A stretch of DNA of 64,000 nucleotides from Afipia carboxidovorans OM5. GTDB taxonomy: Bacteria; Pseudomonadota; Alphaproteobacteria; Rhizobiales; Xanthobacteraceae. Positions 1 to 8,419 of the stretch are shown piece after piece. How positions within the stretch are numbered: position 1 is the first letter of the stretch; each line of letters starts with the position of its first letter. The notes below the pieces were generated by a model. It saw nothing but the letters and a program-made list of their open reading frames with translations, was not told the DNA's origin and made no database searches. The stretch covers positions 1,674,001 through 1,738,000 of the forward strand of contig NC_015684.1 of assembly GCF_000218565.1 (NCBI RefSeq), given 5' to 3'. The translations under genes were made by a program, and so were the position numbers.

Positions 1-530
1 TTGCGATCAGCAGTTGCCTGCGGCTCGCGCGCTTCAATACGCAGATCGACGAGCCGAGCGACCTGCCGTTCGCGGCGAATTATTTCACCGGCGTTCCGGC
101 GCCGCTCGGCGCGCTTTGCGTGCTGCTGCCGATGTATCTGGTGCTGATCGGGCTGCCGCAACTGCCCTCGACCGTGATCCTCATCTTCACGCTCACCATG
201 GCGTTCCTGATGGTGTCGCGGTTGCCGGTGTTCTCCGGCAAGAAGCTCGGTGCCCGCGTCTCGCCGGAAGCGGCGGTGCCACTCGTGATCTTCGTGGTGC
301 TCTTCATCGCCGTGCTGATCAGCTACCCGTGGTACGTGCTGAGCGTCGGCTCGCTGCTCTATCTCGCTTCGCTGCCGATCGGCTGGGCGTCGTACCGCAA
401 GCAGGAGCGGGCGGTGCGGGCCGAACGCGCCGCGGCTGCGGCGACAGCAGGCGCTTCATCGAGCGCCGCGGAGCCGTTTACGCCGCCGCCTCCGCCGACG
501 GATCCCGAGCATCCGGTGCGGCTCAACTGA
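1..530 (+). CDS. pssA: CDP-diacylglycerol--serine O-phosphatidyltransferase, C-terminal part
   Basis: The open frame enters from the window edge (first full codon at base 3) and stops at 530, leaving about 175 residues. It begins LRLARFN, runs through YFTGVPAPLGALCV, then has several hydrophobic segments and ends in a Pro/Ala-rich tail. LRLARFN followed by a GVPxPxGA turn is characteristic of bacterial phosphatidylserine synthases of the CDP-alcohol phosphatidyltransferase family. These are inner-membrane enzymes that make phosphatidylserine from CDP-diacylglycerol and serine, the precursor of phosphatidylethanolamine. The catalytic DGxxAR...GxxxDxxxD motif would be upstream and is not in the window. 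The family assignment is therefore strong, but completeness cannot be judged. Confidence 0.85.
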   Translation, partial: AISSCLRLARFNTQIDEPSDLPFAANYFTGVPAPLGALCVLLPMYLVLIGLPQLPSTVILIFTLTMAFLMVSRLPVFSGKKLGARVSPEAAVPLVIFVVLFIAVLISYPWYVLSVGSLLYLASLPIGWASYRKQERAVRAERAAAAATAGASSSAAEPFTPPPPPTDPEHPVRLN

Positions 531-599
531 GCCGCGCAAAGGCGTGAGCCTGCTTCCCGCAGGCCTCGGTTGCCTTCAATGGTTACCAAAGCATTGACG

Positions 600-622
600 C
601 GGCGCGCTGATGAGGCGCGCCG
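600..622. terminator. GC-rich hairpin after pssA, possible terminator
   Basis: Arms CGGCGCGC and GCGCGCCG pair perfectly around a 7-base loop, 70 bases after the pssA stop. Only a loose T-rich stretch follows (to about 650), so intrinsic termination is plausible but not certain. The rest of 531-740 shows nothing else. Confidence 0.35.
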
Positions 623-740
623 TGTGCATTTTCATGCGGTTTTTCCATCCGATCTCAACGCATCGCTTTACGCGAATTTAATTGCGCGGGCCTAGGGTTC
701 CTCCGAGCGCCCAGAAGGGTTGCGAGCGTCGGAGTATTCG

Positions 741-1514
741 ATGGATATCACCACCAGCGTCGGGCTTGTCGCCGGCAGCATCGTTATTGTCATGCTGATC
801 CTGACAGGCGGCGACCTGCACATGTTCATCAGCGAACATGCGATGATCATCATTTTCGGTGGCTCGATCTCCGCGACGCTGATCCGTTTCCCGCTCGTCT
901 CCATTCTTCACGGCCTGCCGCTTGGTGCGAAATACGCCTTCACCATGAGCCGTTCGACGGCACGCAGCCTCGTCGACGAACTCGCCGGTCTTGCCGAGAT
1001 CGCCCGCAAGCAGGGCCCGATGGGCCTCGAAAAGGTCGAGACGCCGGACCCGTTCCTGGCCAAGGGTATCCGCTACGTCGCAGACGGCTACGACATGGAT
1101 TTCATTCGCGACAATCTCGAGCGCGACCGTGACAACTTCCTGATGCACCTCGAGGAGGGCAGCAAGATCTACCGCGCGGTCGGCGATTGCGCGCCCGCGT
1201 TCGGCATGGTCGGCACGCTGATCGGCATGGTGCAGATGTTCGCCAACATGACCGACCCCTCGAAGCTCGGCCCCTACATGGCGACCGCGCTGCTCGCCAC
1301 GCTCTACGGTGCGGTGATCGCGAACCTGTTCTGCCTGCCGATCGCCGACAAGCTGCACGGCAAGCTGCTCGACGAGGAAACCAACCGCACCATCATCATC
1401 GACGGCATCCTGATGATCCGCGATGCCAAGAGCCCGACGCTCGTGCGCGAGATGCTGCTTGCGTACCTGCCCGAAAAGCACCGTCACGAGTCTGGCGAGC
1501 CGGTGCCGGCTTAA
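741..1514 (+). CDS. motA: MotA/TolQ/ExbB-type stator protein (MotA-like)
   Basis: 257 residues with the four-helix MotA layout: two N-terminal membrane segments (about residues 5-50), a cytoplasmic loop rich in charged residues (about 60-140), and two further segments containing the proline-bearing motif CAPAFGMVGTLIGMV and LLATLYGAVIANLFCLPIADKL. In MotA these form the proton channel with MotB and transmit torque. The ATG at 741 was chosen because GGAG at 731-734 lies 6 bases upstream; a TTG start at 720 is in frame but has no ribosome site. It is followed after 26 bases by a motB-like gene, so the two are probably co-transcribed. No other flagellar gene is nearby, so this could be a stator for flagella encoded elsewhere or a related ion-driven complex. 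Confidence 0.88.
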   Translation: MDITTSVGLVAGSIVIVMLILTGGDLHMFISEHAMIIIFGGSISATLIRFPLVSILHGLPLGAKYAFTMSRSTARSLVDELAGLAEIARKQGPMGLEKVETPDPFLAKGIRYVADGYDMDFIRDNLERDRDNFLMHLEEGSKIYRAVGDCAPAFGMVGTLIGMVQMFANMTDPSKLGPYMATALLATLYGAVIANLFCLPIADKLHGKLLDEETNRTIIIDGILMIRDAKSPTLVREMLLAYLPEKHRHESGEPVPA

Positions 1515-1540
1515 CCCTCTGACAGGCCGGACCAGGGACC

Positions 1541-2368
1541 ATGGCAAGAAAGAAGCGCGGTGATGCTCATGCGGGAGGCCACGGCTGGTTCGTGACCTTT
1601 GCCGACCTGATGGGCCTCATGATGAGCTTCTTCGTCATGCTGGTTGCGTTCTCCAATCAGGACCAAACCAAGCTCAAGATCGTTGCGGGCTCGATGCGCG
1701 AGGCATTCGGCGTGCAGAACGATGCGCGCTATTCCGGCGTGATCGAAACCGACGGCCTGCCGACGCGGCCGAAGCTCAAGAACGTCGATCACATTCCGCC
1801 GGAGGAGGCGTCCAATACGCCGTCTCCGGACGAGAAGGAGATGGCGAAGCTCTACGGTGCCCGGATCAAGACCGACCGTGAATTTGCGCTCGCCTCGGCC
1901 TCGCTGCGGCAGGCGCTGCAGGACATGCCGGAGATGACCGAGCTGTCGAAGCACATCATGTTCGAGGAGACCAAGAACGGTCTCAACCTCGAAATCGTCG
2001 ATCAGGATGGCCGCTCGATGTTCGCCGAAGGCTCGCGCGAGCCTTACGAGCGCACCCGGATGCTGATCCGCAAGCTCGCCGCGCCGCTGCGCCAGTCGCC
2101 GCTGCGGATTGCGATCGTCGGCCACACCTCGGCGAATGTGCCGCTGCGGCCGGGCTACGATGCCTTCGACCTGTCCGCCGACCGCGCCAACGCGGTGCGC
2201 CAGATCCTGCAGAATGAGGGGCTGCCCGCGACTCACATCTTCTCGGTGTCGGGCAAGGCCGATACCGAGCCGCTGTTCCCGGACGATCCGACGCTGTCCG
2301 CGAACCGCCGCGTGACCATCACGCTGATGCGGGAAGACCCGCCGCTGCCGCCTGATCTGAAGCCGTAA
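1541..2368 (+). CDS. motB: MotB-like stator protein with OmpA-type peptidoglycan-binding domain
   Basis: 275 residues. A basic, glycine-rich N-terminus is followed by one membrane helix with the motif FVTFADLMGLMMSFFVML. Asp22 sits where the proton-binding Asp32 of E. coli MotB sits. After a periplasmic linker (about 60-150) comes an OmpA/MotB domain (about 150-265) with VGHTSANVP and an NRRVTITLM ending that matches the NRRVEI peptidoglycan-binding motif. It lies 26 bases after the MotA-like gene, so the two should form one stator complex anchored to the cell wall. The usual T in FADLMTLL is G here, a mild departure. Confidence 0.9.
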   Translation: MARKKRGDAHAGGHGWFVTFADLMGLMMSFFVMLVAFSNQDQTKLKIVAGSMREAFGVQNDARYSGVIETDGLPTRPKLKNVDHIPPEEASNTPSPDEKEMAKLYGARIKTDREFALASASLRQALQDMPEMTELSKHIMFEETKNGLNLEIVDQDGRSMFAEGSREPYERTRMLIRKLAAPLRQSPLRIAIVGHTSANVPLRPGYDAFDLSADRANAVRQILQNEGLPATHIFSVSGKADTEPLFPDDPTLSANRRVTITLMREDPPLPPDLKP

Positions 2369-2532
2369 TCTGTATTATATTACCGTATTCGCTCTTCAGC
2401 CTTAATGTGAGTTCCGCCAGCTCCCATCTTGGGCAGGCGGCCCGCTCGGTGCTATACGGTCTGCCCTGATCGCCCTTCCAGACCGCCTTTCAGACCGCGC
2501 TGGGGCGATAAGATCATAGGCGCCTCCATTTC

Positions 2533-4434
2533 ATGACATCCAGCGAAACGTCCACGGACCTCCCTCAAGAGGCCGCTCCCGCTCACGGCTTCTGGCGCCT
2601 GACGGTCGGCAGCATTGGCGTCGTGTTCGGCGATATCGGCACCTCGCCGCTGTACGCCTTCCGCGAAGCCGCGCACAACGCCGCCGGAGCCGGGATGATC
2701 ACCCGCCCGATCGTGCTCGGCGTGCTCTCGCTGGTGCTGTGGGCACTGTTCATCGTGGTGACGGCGAAATACGTGCTGCTGCTCTTGCGCGCCGACAACA
2801 ACGGCGAGGGCGGCACGCTATCGTTGATGGCGCTCGGCCAGCGCGCGCTCGGCCGCCAGACCTGGGTGCTGCTCGCGCTCGGCGTCGTCGGTGCGGCGAT
2901 GTTCCTCGGCGATTCCATGATCACGCCGGCGATCTCGGTTCTGTCGGCGGTCGAAGGTCTCAAGCTCGCCGCACCCGAGTTCGAGCATTACGTCGTGCCG
3001 CTCACCGTGCTGATTTTGGTTTCGCTGTTCGCGGTGCAGAGCAGCGGTACCAACCGGATCGCGGCGGCGTTCGGCCCGGTGATGATCGTTTGGTTTCTTG
3101 CGCTCGCGGTGCTCGGCGCGCTGCACATTGCCGACGACCTCACCGTGCTCGCGGCGATCAATCCGTATTACGCGGTGTCGTTCATGCTGACGCATGGCGA
3201 GATCGGGCTGGTGACGCTCGGCGCCGTGTTCCTGTGCGTCACCGGCGGCGAGGCGCTCTATGCCGACCTCGGCCATTTCGGCCGCAAGCCGATCCAGTCG
3301 GCGTGGCTGTTCTTCGTGCTGCCCGCGCTTCTCATCAACTACTTCGGGCAGGGCGCGATGCTGCTCGCCCATCCCGAGACGATCGACAACACCTTCTATC
3401 GCATGGTGCCGCCGCTGTTCCTGATCCCGGCCATCGTGCTTGCGACGGTGGCGACCGTGATCGCGAGCCAGGCCGTCATCACGGGCGCGTATTCGCTGGT
3501 GCGGCAGGCGATCCAGCTCGGCCTGCTGCCGCGCTTCGAGGTTCGCTACACCTCGGAGGCGCATGCGGGCCAGATCTATCTGCCGCGCGTCAATACGCTG
3601 CTGCTGATCGGCGTGCTGCTGCTGGTCGGCCTGTTCCGCACCTCGAGCGGCCTTGCCTCCGCCTACGGCATCGCGGTCTCCACCACCATGGTGGCGGACG
3701 GCATCATGGGCTTTATCGTGGTGTGGAAGCTGTGGAACTGGCGCGCGGCGATGGCGGCTGCGGTTGTCGTGCCGCTCGTGTTCGTCGATGCGAGCTTCTT
3801 CACCGCGAACCTTCTGAAGCTGTTCGAGGGCGCGTGGGTGCCGCTGCTGTTCGGGCTCTGCCTCGTCGTCATGATCTGGACGTGGCGGCGCGGCAGCGTG
3901 ATCCTGCTCAACAAGACCCGCCGTACCGAAGTGCCGCTGCGCGATCTCATCAAGAGCATCGAGAAGCGCCCGCCGCATGTCGTGAAGGGCACCGCGGTGT
4001 TTCTCACCAGCGATCCGGAATTCGTGCCGACCGCGCTTTTGCATAACCTCAAGCACAACAAGGTGTTGCACGAGCACAACGTCATTCTCACTATCCGCAC
4101 CGCGACGACGCCGCGTGTCGATCCGATCGACCGCGTCGAATATGAGGGCATCAGCGAGAAATTTTCCATCGTGCGGCTGAACTTCGGCTTCATGGAAACG
4201 CCGAACGTGCCGAAGGCGCTGGCGATCGCGCGCAAGCTCGGCTGGCAGTTCGACATCATGGCGACGTCGTTCTTCGTCTCGCGCCGGTCGCTGAAACCGG
4301 CGGCGCAATCCGTCATGCCGATGTGGCAGGATCATCTGTTCATTGCGATGAGCCGCTCGGCGAACGACGCCACCGACTACTTCCAGATCCCGACCGGCCG
4401 CGTCGTCGAGGTGGGAACACAAGTGACGATCTGA
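2533..4434 (+). CDS. kup: Kup-type low-affinity potassium uptake protein
   Basis: 633 residues, the usual length of KUP/HAK/KT transporters. The N-terminal signature GVVFGDIGTSPLYAFRE is present (about residues 29-45), followed by about twelve hydrophobic segments to about residue 450 and a soluble C-terminal domain of about 180 residues. Kup proteins carry K+ with protons across the inner membrane. The gene stands alone between motB and a rhodanese gene. The 164-base leader (2369-2532) contains AT-rich TATTATATTACC near 2372 but no recognised riboswitch, and the sequence before the ATG has no clear Shine-Dalgarno match. Confidence 0.95.
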   Translation: MTSSETSTDLPQEAAPAHGFWRLTVGSIGVVFGDIGTSPLYAFREAAHNAAGAGMITRPIVLGVLSLVLWALFIVVTAKYVLLLLRADNNGEGGTLSLMALGQRALGRQTWVLLALGVVGAAMFLGDSMITPAISVLSAVEGLKLAAPEFEHYVVPLTVLILVSLFAVQSSGTNRIAAAFGPVMIVWFLALAVLGALHIADDLTVLAAINPYYAVSFMLTHGEIGLVTLGAVFLCVTGGEALYADLGHFGRKPIQSAWLFFVLPALLINYFGQGAMLLAHPETIDNTFYRMVPPLFLIPAIVLATVATVIASQAVITGAYSLVRQAIQLGLLPRFEVRYTSEAHAGQIYLPRVNTLLLIGVLLLVGLFRTSSGLASAYGIAVSTTMVADGIMGFIVVWKLWNWRAAMAAAVVVPLVFVDASFFTANLLKLFEGAWVPLLFGLCLVVMIWTWRRGSVILLNKTRRTEVPLRDLIKSIEKRPPHVVKGTAVFLTSDPEFVPTALLHNLKHNKVLHEHNVILTIRTATTPRVDPIDRVEYEGISEKFSIVRLNFGFMETPNVPKALAIARKLGWQFDIMATSFFVSRRSLKPAAQSVMPMWQDHLFIAMSRSANDATDYFQIPTGRVVEVGTQVTI

Positions 4435-4528
4435 CCCCTTGGACAGGCCCGCCCGGCGCTGGTGACGGTCTTGATTTTGCGGCCGCAAAGGGGGAGTTTG
4501 CGCGGGCTCACACCGCACGGAGGCATGC

Positions 4529-4861
4529 TTGTCCGAGACCGATAAAGTTCACGATCTGACGCCGCAGGAAGTGGCGAAGGGCCTCGTGGAGGGACGTTAT
4601 CTCCTGATCGACGTGCGCGAGCCCAACGAGACCGCGGCCGAGGCCTATCCCGAGGGGACCACCGCACCGCTGTCGCATTTCGACCCCGCGACACTGCCCG
4701 AGCCGAACGGCAAGACCGTGGTGTTCGCCTGCCGTTCCGGCAAGCGCTCGGTGACGGCCTCGCTCGCGGCGCAGGCCGCCGGCAAGCCCTACAACCATCA
4801 TCTCGCCGGCGGCATGATCGGCTGGAAAGCGGCGGGCCTTCCGACCAAAATTGGCGGTTAA
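4529..4861 (+). CDS. Rhodanese-like domain protein
   Basis: 110 residues forming a single rhodanese fold: LLIDVREPNE near the N-terminus and the active-site loop FACRSGKRS with catalytic Cys68. Such proteins carry sulfur as a persulfide on that cysteine. The TTG start at 4529 was chosen because the overlapping ATG at 4525 runs into a stop after six codons, while ACGGAGG (4517-4523) is correctly spaced for the TTG. It is cytoplasmic with no signal peptide. The downstream aminotransferase begins 51 bases later, so co-transcription is possible. The physiological acceptor cannot be inferred. Confidence 0.9.
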   Translation: MSETDKVHDLTPQEVAKGLVEGRYLLIDVREPNETAAEAYPEGTTAPLSHFDPATLPEPNGKTVVFACRSGKRSVTASLAAQAAGKPYNHHLAGGMIGWKAAGLPTKIGG

Positions 4862-4912
4862 CGCATCGGGCGCACTTGCGTTTGAGGTCATCGTTCTCTC
4901 ATTGCGGGCGAT

Positions 4913-6064
4913 ATGAGCACGATTTTCTCCGATCTTCCGGTGACGATTTTCGAGGTGATGTCGCAGCTCGCGCGCGACCACGACGCCATCAATCTGGGGC
5001 AGGGCTTTCCCGACGGGCCGGGGCCGGAGGACATCCGCCAGAAGGCCGCCGACGCCGTGCTCAATGGCTACAATCAATATCCTTCCATGATGGGATTGCC
5101 GGAGCTGCGATCCGCGATCGCGAGCCACTACGCGCACTGGCACGGCGTGACGTTCGATCCCGCGACCGAAGTGATGGTGACGTCGGGCGCGACCGAAGCG
5201 CTGGCGGGCGCGATCCTCGGTCTTGTCGGGCCGGGCGACGAGGTGGTGGTCTTCCAGCCGTTCTACGACGCCTATGTGCCGCTGATCCGCCGCGCGGGCG
5301 GCACCGTGCGGTTCGTGCCGCTGAAGCCGCCGGACTGGCGACTGACCGAGGAGGCGCTGCGGGCGGCCTTCACCCCGAAAACCAAATTCGTGATCTTCAA
5401 CAATCCGCTCAATCCGGCGGCGGTGGTGTATCCGCGCGAGGACCTCGAATTGCTGGCGCGCTTCTGCCAAGAGTTCGATGCGGTCGCGATCTGCGACGAG
5501 GTGTGGGAACACATCGTGTTCGATGGCCGCGAACATATTCCGCTGATCGCCATTCCCGGCATGCGCGAGCGCACGGTGAAGATCGGCTCCGCGGGCAAGA
5601 TCTTCGCGCTGACCGGCTGGAAGGTCGGTTTCGTCTGTGCCGCGCCCGCGTTGCTGCGCGTGCTGGCCAAGGCGCACCAGTTTCTCGCCTTCACCACGGC
5701 GCCGAACCTGCAGGTTGCGGTGGCCTATGGGCTCGGCAAGCCCGATAGTTACTTCACCACGATGCGTGCCGAGCTTGCGAAAAGTCGCGACCGGCTGACG
5801 AATGGCCTGCGCGCCATCGGCTTTCCGGTGCTGCAATCGCAGGGCACGTATTTCCTCAATGTCGATCTTGCGCCGCTTGGGTTGAACGAGACCGACGAAG
5901 CGTTCTGCAAGCGTGTTGCGATCGAGCACAAGGTCGCCTCGATTCCGGTGTCGCCTTTCTACGAGGAAGAACCGGTGACATCGGTGGTGCGGTTCTGCTT
6001 CGCGAAATCGGATGCGACGCTCGACGCCGCGCTGGAGCGGTTGTCGCGCGTACTGCGGCCGTAA
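4913..6064 (+). CDS. Class I/II pyridoxal-phosphate aminotransferase
   Basis: 383 residues of fold-type I aminotransferase. It has INLGQGFPDGPGPEDI near the N-terminus, the substrate-loop NQYPSMMGLPELR, the PLP-contact motif CDEVWEHIVFDG and the Schiff-base lysine in SAGKIFALTGWKVGF (Lys229). The GQGFPDG...YNQYP pattern is typical of the methionine aminotransferase / kynurenine-oxoglutarate transaminase subgroup, which accept sulfur-containing and aromatic amino acids. The conserved asparagine motif reads FNNPLNPAAVV, where many relatives have NNPHNPTGKV. The next gene starts 12 bases downstream, implying one transcript. Exact substrate is not known. Confidence 0.88.
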   Translation: MSTIFSDLPVTIFEVMSQLARDHDAINLGQGFPDGPGPEDIRQKAADAVLNGYNQYPSMMGLPELRSAIASHYAHWHGVTFDPATEVMVTSGATEALAGAILGLVGPGDEVVVFQPFYDAYVPLIRRAGGTVRFVPLKPPDWRLTEEALRAAFTPKTKFVIFNNPLNPAAVVYPREDLELLARFCQEFDAVAICDEVWEHIVFDGREHIPLIAIPGMRERTVKIGSAGKIFALTGWKVGFVCAAPALLRVLAKAHQFLAFTTAPNLQVAVAYGLGKPDSYFTTMRAELAKSRDRLTNGLRAIGFPVLQSQGTYFLNVDLAPLGLNETDEAFCKRVAIEHKVASIPVSPFYEEEPVTSVVRFCFAKSDATLDAALERLSRVLRP

Positions 6065-6076
6065 GGGGAGAGGGCG

Positions 6077-7183
6077 ATGCGGCTTCAGGCGATTGGGCTT
6101 CAGGCAATAAGTCTTGCGCTTGCGGTGATGCTTGGCGTCTTGCCCGCGCATGCGGCCGAGCGCGTGGTGAACTTCTACAACTGGTCGAGCTACATGGCGC
6201 CGGGTGTGCTCGACGAGTTCACCAAAGAGACCGGCATCAAGGTCGTGTACGATACGTTCGACGCCAACGAGACGCTGGAGACGCGGCTGCTTGCGGGAAA
6301 ATCCGGCTACGACCTCGTGGTGCCGACGGCTTACTTCCTGCAGCGGCAGATTCTCGCGGGCGTATTCCAGAAGCTCGACAAGACTAGGCTGCCGAACCTC
6401 ACGAACGCCTGGCCGGAGGTGATGGGCCGCCTCGCGCAATACGATCCCGGCAACGAGCATGCGGTCAACTACATGTGGGGCACGACCGGCATCGGCTACA
6501 ATGTCGGCGCGGCACGGCGAATTCTCGGGCCGGACGCGGCGATCGATAGCTGGGACACGATCTTCAATCCGGAGAAGATCGCCAAGTTCAAGGATTGCGG
6601 CATCCACATGCTGGATTCCGCCGACGACATTCTCCCCGCGGCGTTGAACTGGCTTGGCCTCGATCCGAATTCGACGCGGCGTGAGGACCTGGAGAAGGCC
6701 GGCGAGGCACTGCAGAAAATCCGTCCCTTCATCCGCAAATTCCATTCGTCGGAGTATCTCAGCGCGCTTGCGACCGGCGAAATCTGTCTTGCGGTCGGCT
6801 GGTCCGGCGACATCAAGCAGGCGCAGAAGCGCGCGGCGGAATCGAAGAACGGCGTCGAGATCGCCTACGCGATCCCGAAGGAGGGCGCGCAGATGTTCTT
6901 CGACAATCTCGCGATCCCGTCGGATGCGAAGAATGTCGATGAGGCCTATGCGCTGATCGATTTCCTGTACCGGCCGGAGATCGCGGCGCGCAATTCGAGT
7001 TTCCTCGGTTACGCCAGCGGCAATCTGACTGCGCAGAAATTGGTCGATCCGAAAGTGGTGAACGACCGCGGCGTCTATCCCGACGAGACAGTCATGAAGC
7101 GGCTTTTTATCATCACCGCCCGCGCACCGGCGATGCAGCGCGCCATCAACCGGCTGTGGACCAAGGTGAAGACGGGGCGGTGA
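6077..7183 (+). CDS. Periplasmic polyamine-type binding protein (PotF/PotD family)
   Basis: 368 residues with a Sec signal peptide (hydrophobic stretch to about residue 25, cleavage after AHA). The mature start is ERVVNFYNWSSYMAPGVL, the typical opening of spermidine/putrescine binding proteins, and YDLVVPTAYFLQRQI and YMWGTTGIGYN follow as in PotF. A strong ribosome site, AAGGGGAGAGGG, precedes the ATG at 6077. No ABC ATPase or permease gene adjoins, so this orphan must use a transporter encoded elsewhere or act as a sensor. It follows the aminotransferase by 12 bases, which may link it to nitrogen-compound use. Confidence 0.88.
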   Translation: MRLQAIGLQAISLALAVMLGVLPAHAAERVVNFYNWSSYMAPGVLDEFTKETGIKVVYDTFDANETLETRLLAGKSGYDLVVPTAYFLQRQILAGVFQKLDKTRLPNLTNAWPEVMGRLAQYDPGNEHAVNYMWGTTGIGYNVGAARRILGPDAAIDSWDTIFNPEKIAKFKDCGIHMLDSADDILPAALNWLGLDPNSTRREDLEKAGEALQKIRPFIRKFHSSEYLSALATGEICLAVGWSGDIKQAQKRAAESKNGVEIAYAIPKEGAQMFFDNLAIPSDAKNVDEAYALIDFLYRPEIAARNSSFLGYASGNLTAQKLVDPKVVNDRGVYPDETVMKRLFIITARAPAMQRAINRLWTKVKTGR

Positions 7184-7193
7184 TACCTGCCTT

Positions 7194-7350
7194 CACCTCT
7201 CCCTGTTTACGGGGAGAGGTCGCCTTGCGTAGCAAGGCGGGTGAGGGGCATTTCGCAACCTGGCCCGCAGTCTCGCCCCTCACCCCGACCCTCTCCCCAG
7301 CACAAGGGCGTTCACGCCCGTCTTCGACGGGCTATGCGGGGCGAGGGAGC
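7194..7350. repeat. Composite palindromic repeat (CACCTCTCCC...GGGAGAGG family)
   Basis: Several nested hairpins, including CCTCTCCC with GGGGAGAGG, and CGCCTTGC with GCAAGGCG. A second half (7290-7350) reads toward it with CCCTCACCCCGACCCTCTCC and an inner hairpin ACGCCCGTCTTCGACGGGC. The same family recurs at 25882-26033 and at 39031-39211. It lies between two converging genes and may also help termination. Confidence 0.7.
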
Positions 7351-7387
7351 AGATTGCGACGAGCGGTGCTTGGCGACCATTATCGTC

Positions 7388-7472
7388 GTCATGCGCGGGC
7401 CTGACCCGCGCATCCATCTTAAAAGAAGAGTCTTTTAAGACGATGGATTGCCGGGTCGAGCCCGGCAATGAC
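7388..7472. repeat. GTCAT-bounded palindromic repeat, copy A
   Basis: An 85-base element bounded by GTCAT and ATGAC. Each end is its own hairpin (GCGCGGG/CCCGCGC and GCCGGG/CCCGGC), and the inner part pairs ATCCATC with GATGGAT around a CTTTTAAG-type core. Copies of the same layout occur at 9571-9659 and 44291-44374. They look like paired REP-type units. Confidence 0.75.
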
Positions 7473-7486
7473 AGTTTGGTGTCCGC

Positions 7487-8419
7487 TCACCGCCAGCGGC
7501 GATGGAGCCACAGCCATTGCTCGGGATGTTCGCGCACCCAGCCTTCGATCACTGACGTCACACGCTGCATCGTGCCCTGGATATCGACTTCGCCGGAGGC
7601 ATTGCGCGCGGGCTCGACGCGCTCGGTGAGATCGACGCGGAAGCGCCCGTTCGGCAGCCGCACCACGCGCACGCCGTGGATCGGGCAATCGATCCGTCGG
7701 ACGAGGCGGGCGAGCAGAGGATTCGCCTTCGCCGTGCGGCCGAAAAAGGTGACATCGACGCCGCGGCCGAAATGCTGGTCCACCAGCATGCCGATGTGAA
7801 GCCCGCGCTGAAGCATGCCGGCAATGCGGACCGGCGCATCATGCGTATTCGCGATCATCTCGCCCATGTTGATGGCGCGGATCGACTGGATCGCACGATC
7901 GGCGGCGGCGATGTTGGGGCGGCGGAACAACACGGCGGAATCGAGCCCGTGTGCCGCGGCGGCAAGCGCGGGCAATTCCCAGTTGCCGAGGTGGCTTGCG
8001 AAGATCAGCGCGCCCTGGCCGTCGTTCTTCAGCTCTGCGAAGCGCTCCTGCGTGCCGGGGCCGAACTCGACGGTGTTCTTGTCGGGCGTCGCGTCATCGT
8101 AATGCCAGATATGATCGAGATGGGCGAACTCCGCGCCGACGCGGCCGAGATTGTCCCACACGCCGGTGAGGATCGTGTCGATCTCCTGCGATGACTTCTC
8201 GGGGAAGGCGGCGACGAGGTTGGCGCGCGCCACGCGATTTTCCGGCCACCACGGGCCGAGCGTGCGGGTGATGCGCGCGAAAAAGTTTCCGGTCTTCTCG
8301 GCGTCGAAATAGCGCGTCACCCGCAGCAGTGTGATTGCGGCCACGCCGATGGCAGCATTCTTCGCCGCAATGAGTTTGTTGCGGAGAATGATCTTCGAGC
8401 GAAGGACGAGGTGCGCCAT
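7487..8419 (-). CDS. lpxXL: Lipid A acyltransferase of the LpxL/HtrB family (very-long-chain acyl type)
   Basis: 310 residues with one N-terminal membrane anchor (about 15-40) and the lysophospholipid acyltransferase core. SHLGNWELP holds the HX4E catalytic pair, and FRRPNIAAADRAIQSIR and DQHFGRGVDVTFFG follow as in LpxL/LpxM enzymes. It transfers an acyl chain from an acyl carrier protein to lipid A at the inner face of the inner membrane. It is the last gene of the acpXL cluster and abuts the dehydrogenase gene (8419/8420). By comparison with the conserved rhizobial cluster its donor should be the C28-type acyl-AcpXL; that substrate is inferred from context. Confidence 0.9.
   Translation of the reverse strand: MAHLVLRSKIILRNKLIAAKNAAIGVAAITLLRVTRYFDAEKTGNFFARITRTLGPWWPENRVARANLVAAFPEKSSQEIDTILTGVWDNLGRVGAEFAHLDHIWHYDDATPDKNTVEFGPGTQERFAELKNDGQGALIFASHLGNWELPALAAAAHGLDSAVLFRRPNIAAADRAIQSIRAINMGEMIANTHDAPVRIAGMLQRGLHIGMLVDQHFGRGVDVTFFGRTAKANPLLARLVRRIDCPIHGVRVVRLPNGRFRVDLTERVEPARNASGEVDIQGTMQRVTSVIEGWVREHPEQWLWLHRRWR

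Noticed and set aside
2369..2532. Riboswitch before kup
   Set aside because: The leader has no recognisable c-di-AMP or other riboswitch core, and that class is not expected in this group.
2818..4518. Long minus-strand ORF opposite kup
   Set aside because: It is an antisense frame of a clear Kup gene; the translation is Arg/His-rich without any domain, as GC-rich third positions create.
4508..6745. 745-codon minus-strand ORF
   Set aside because: It runs antisense through rhodanese, aminotransferase and PotF-like genes; composition is biased to Arg and His and no family is visible.
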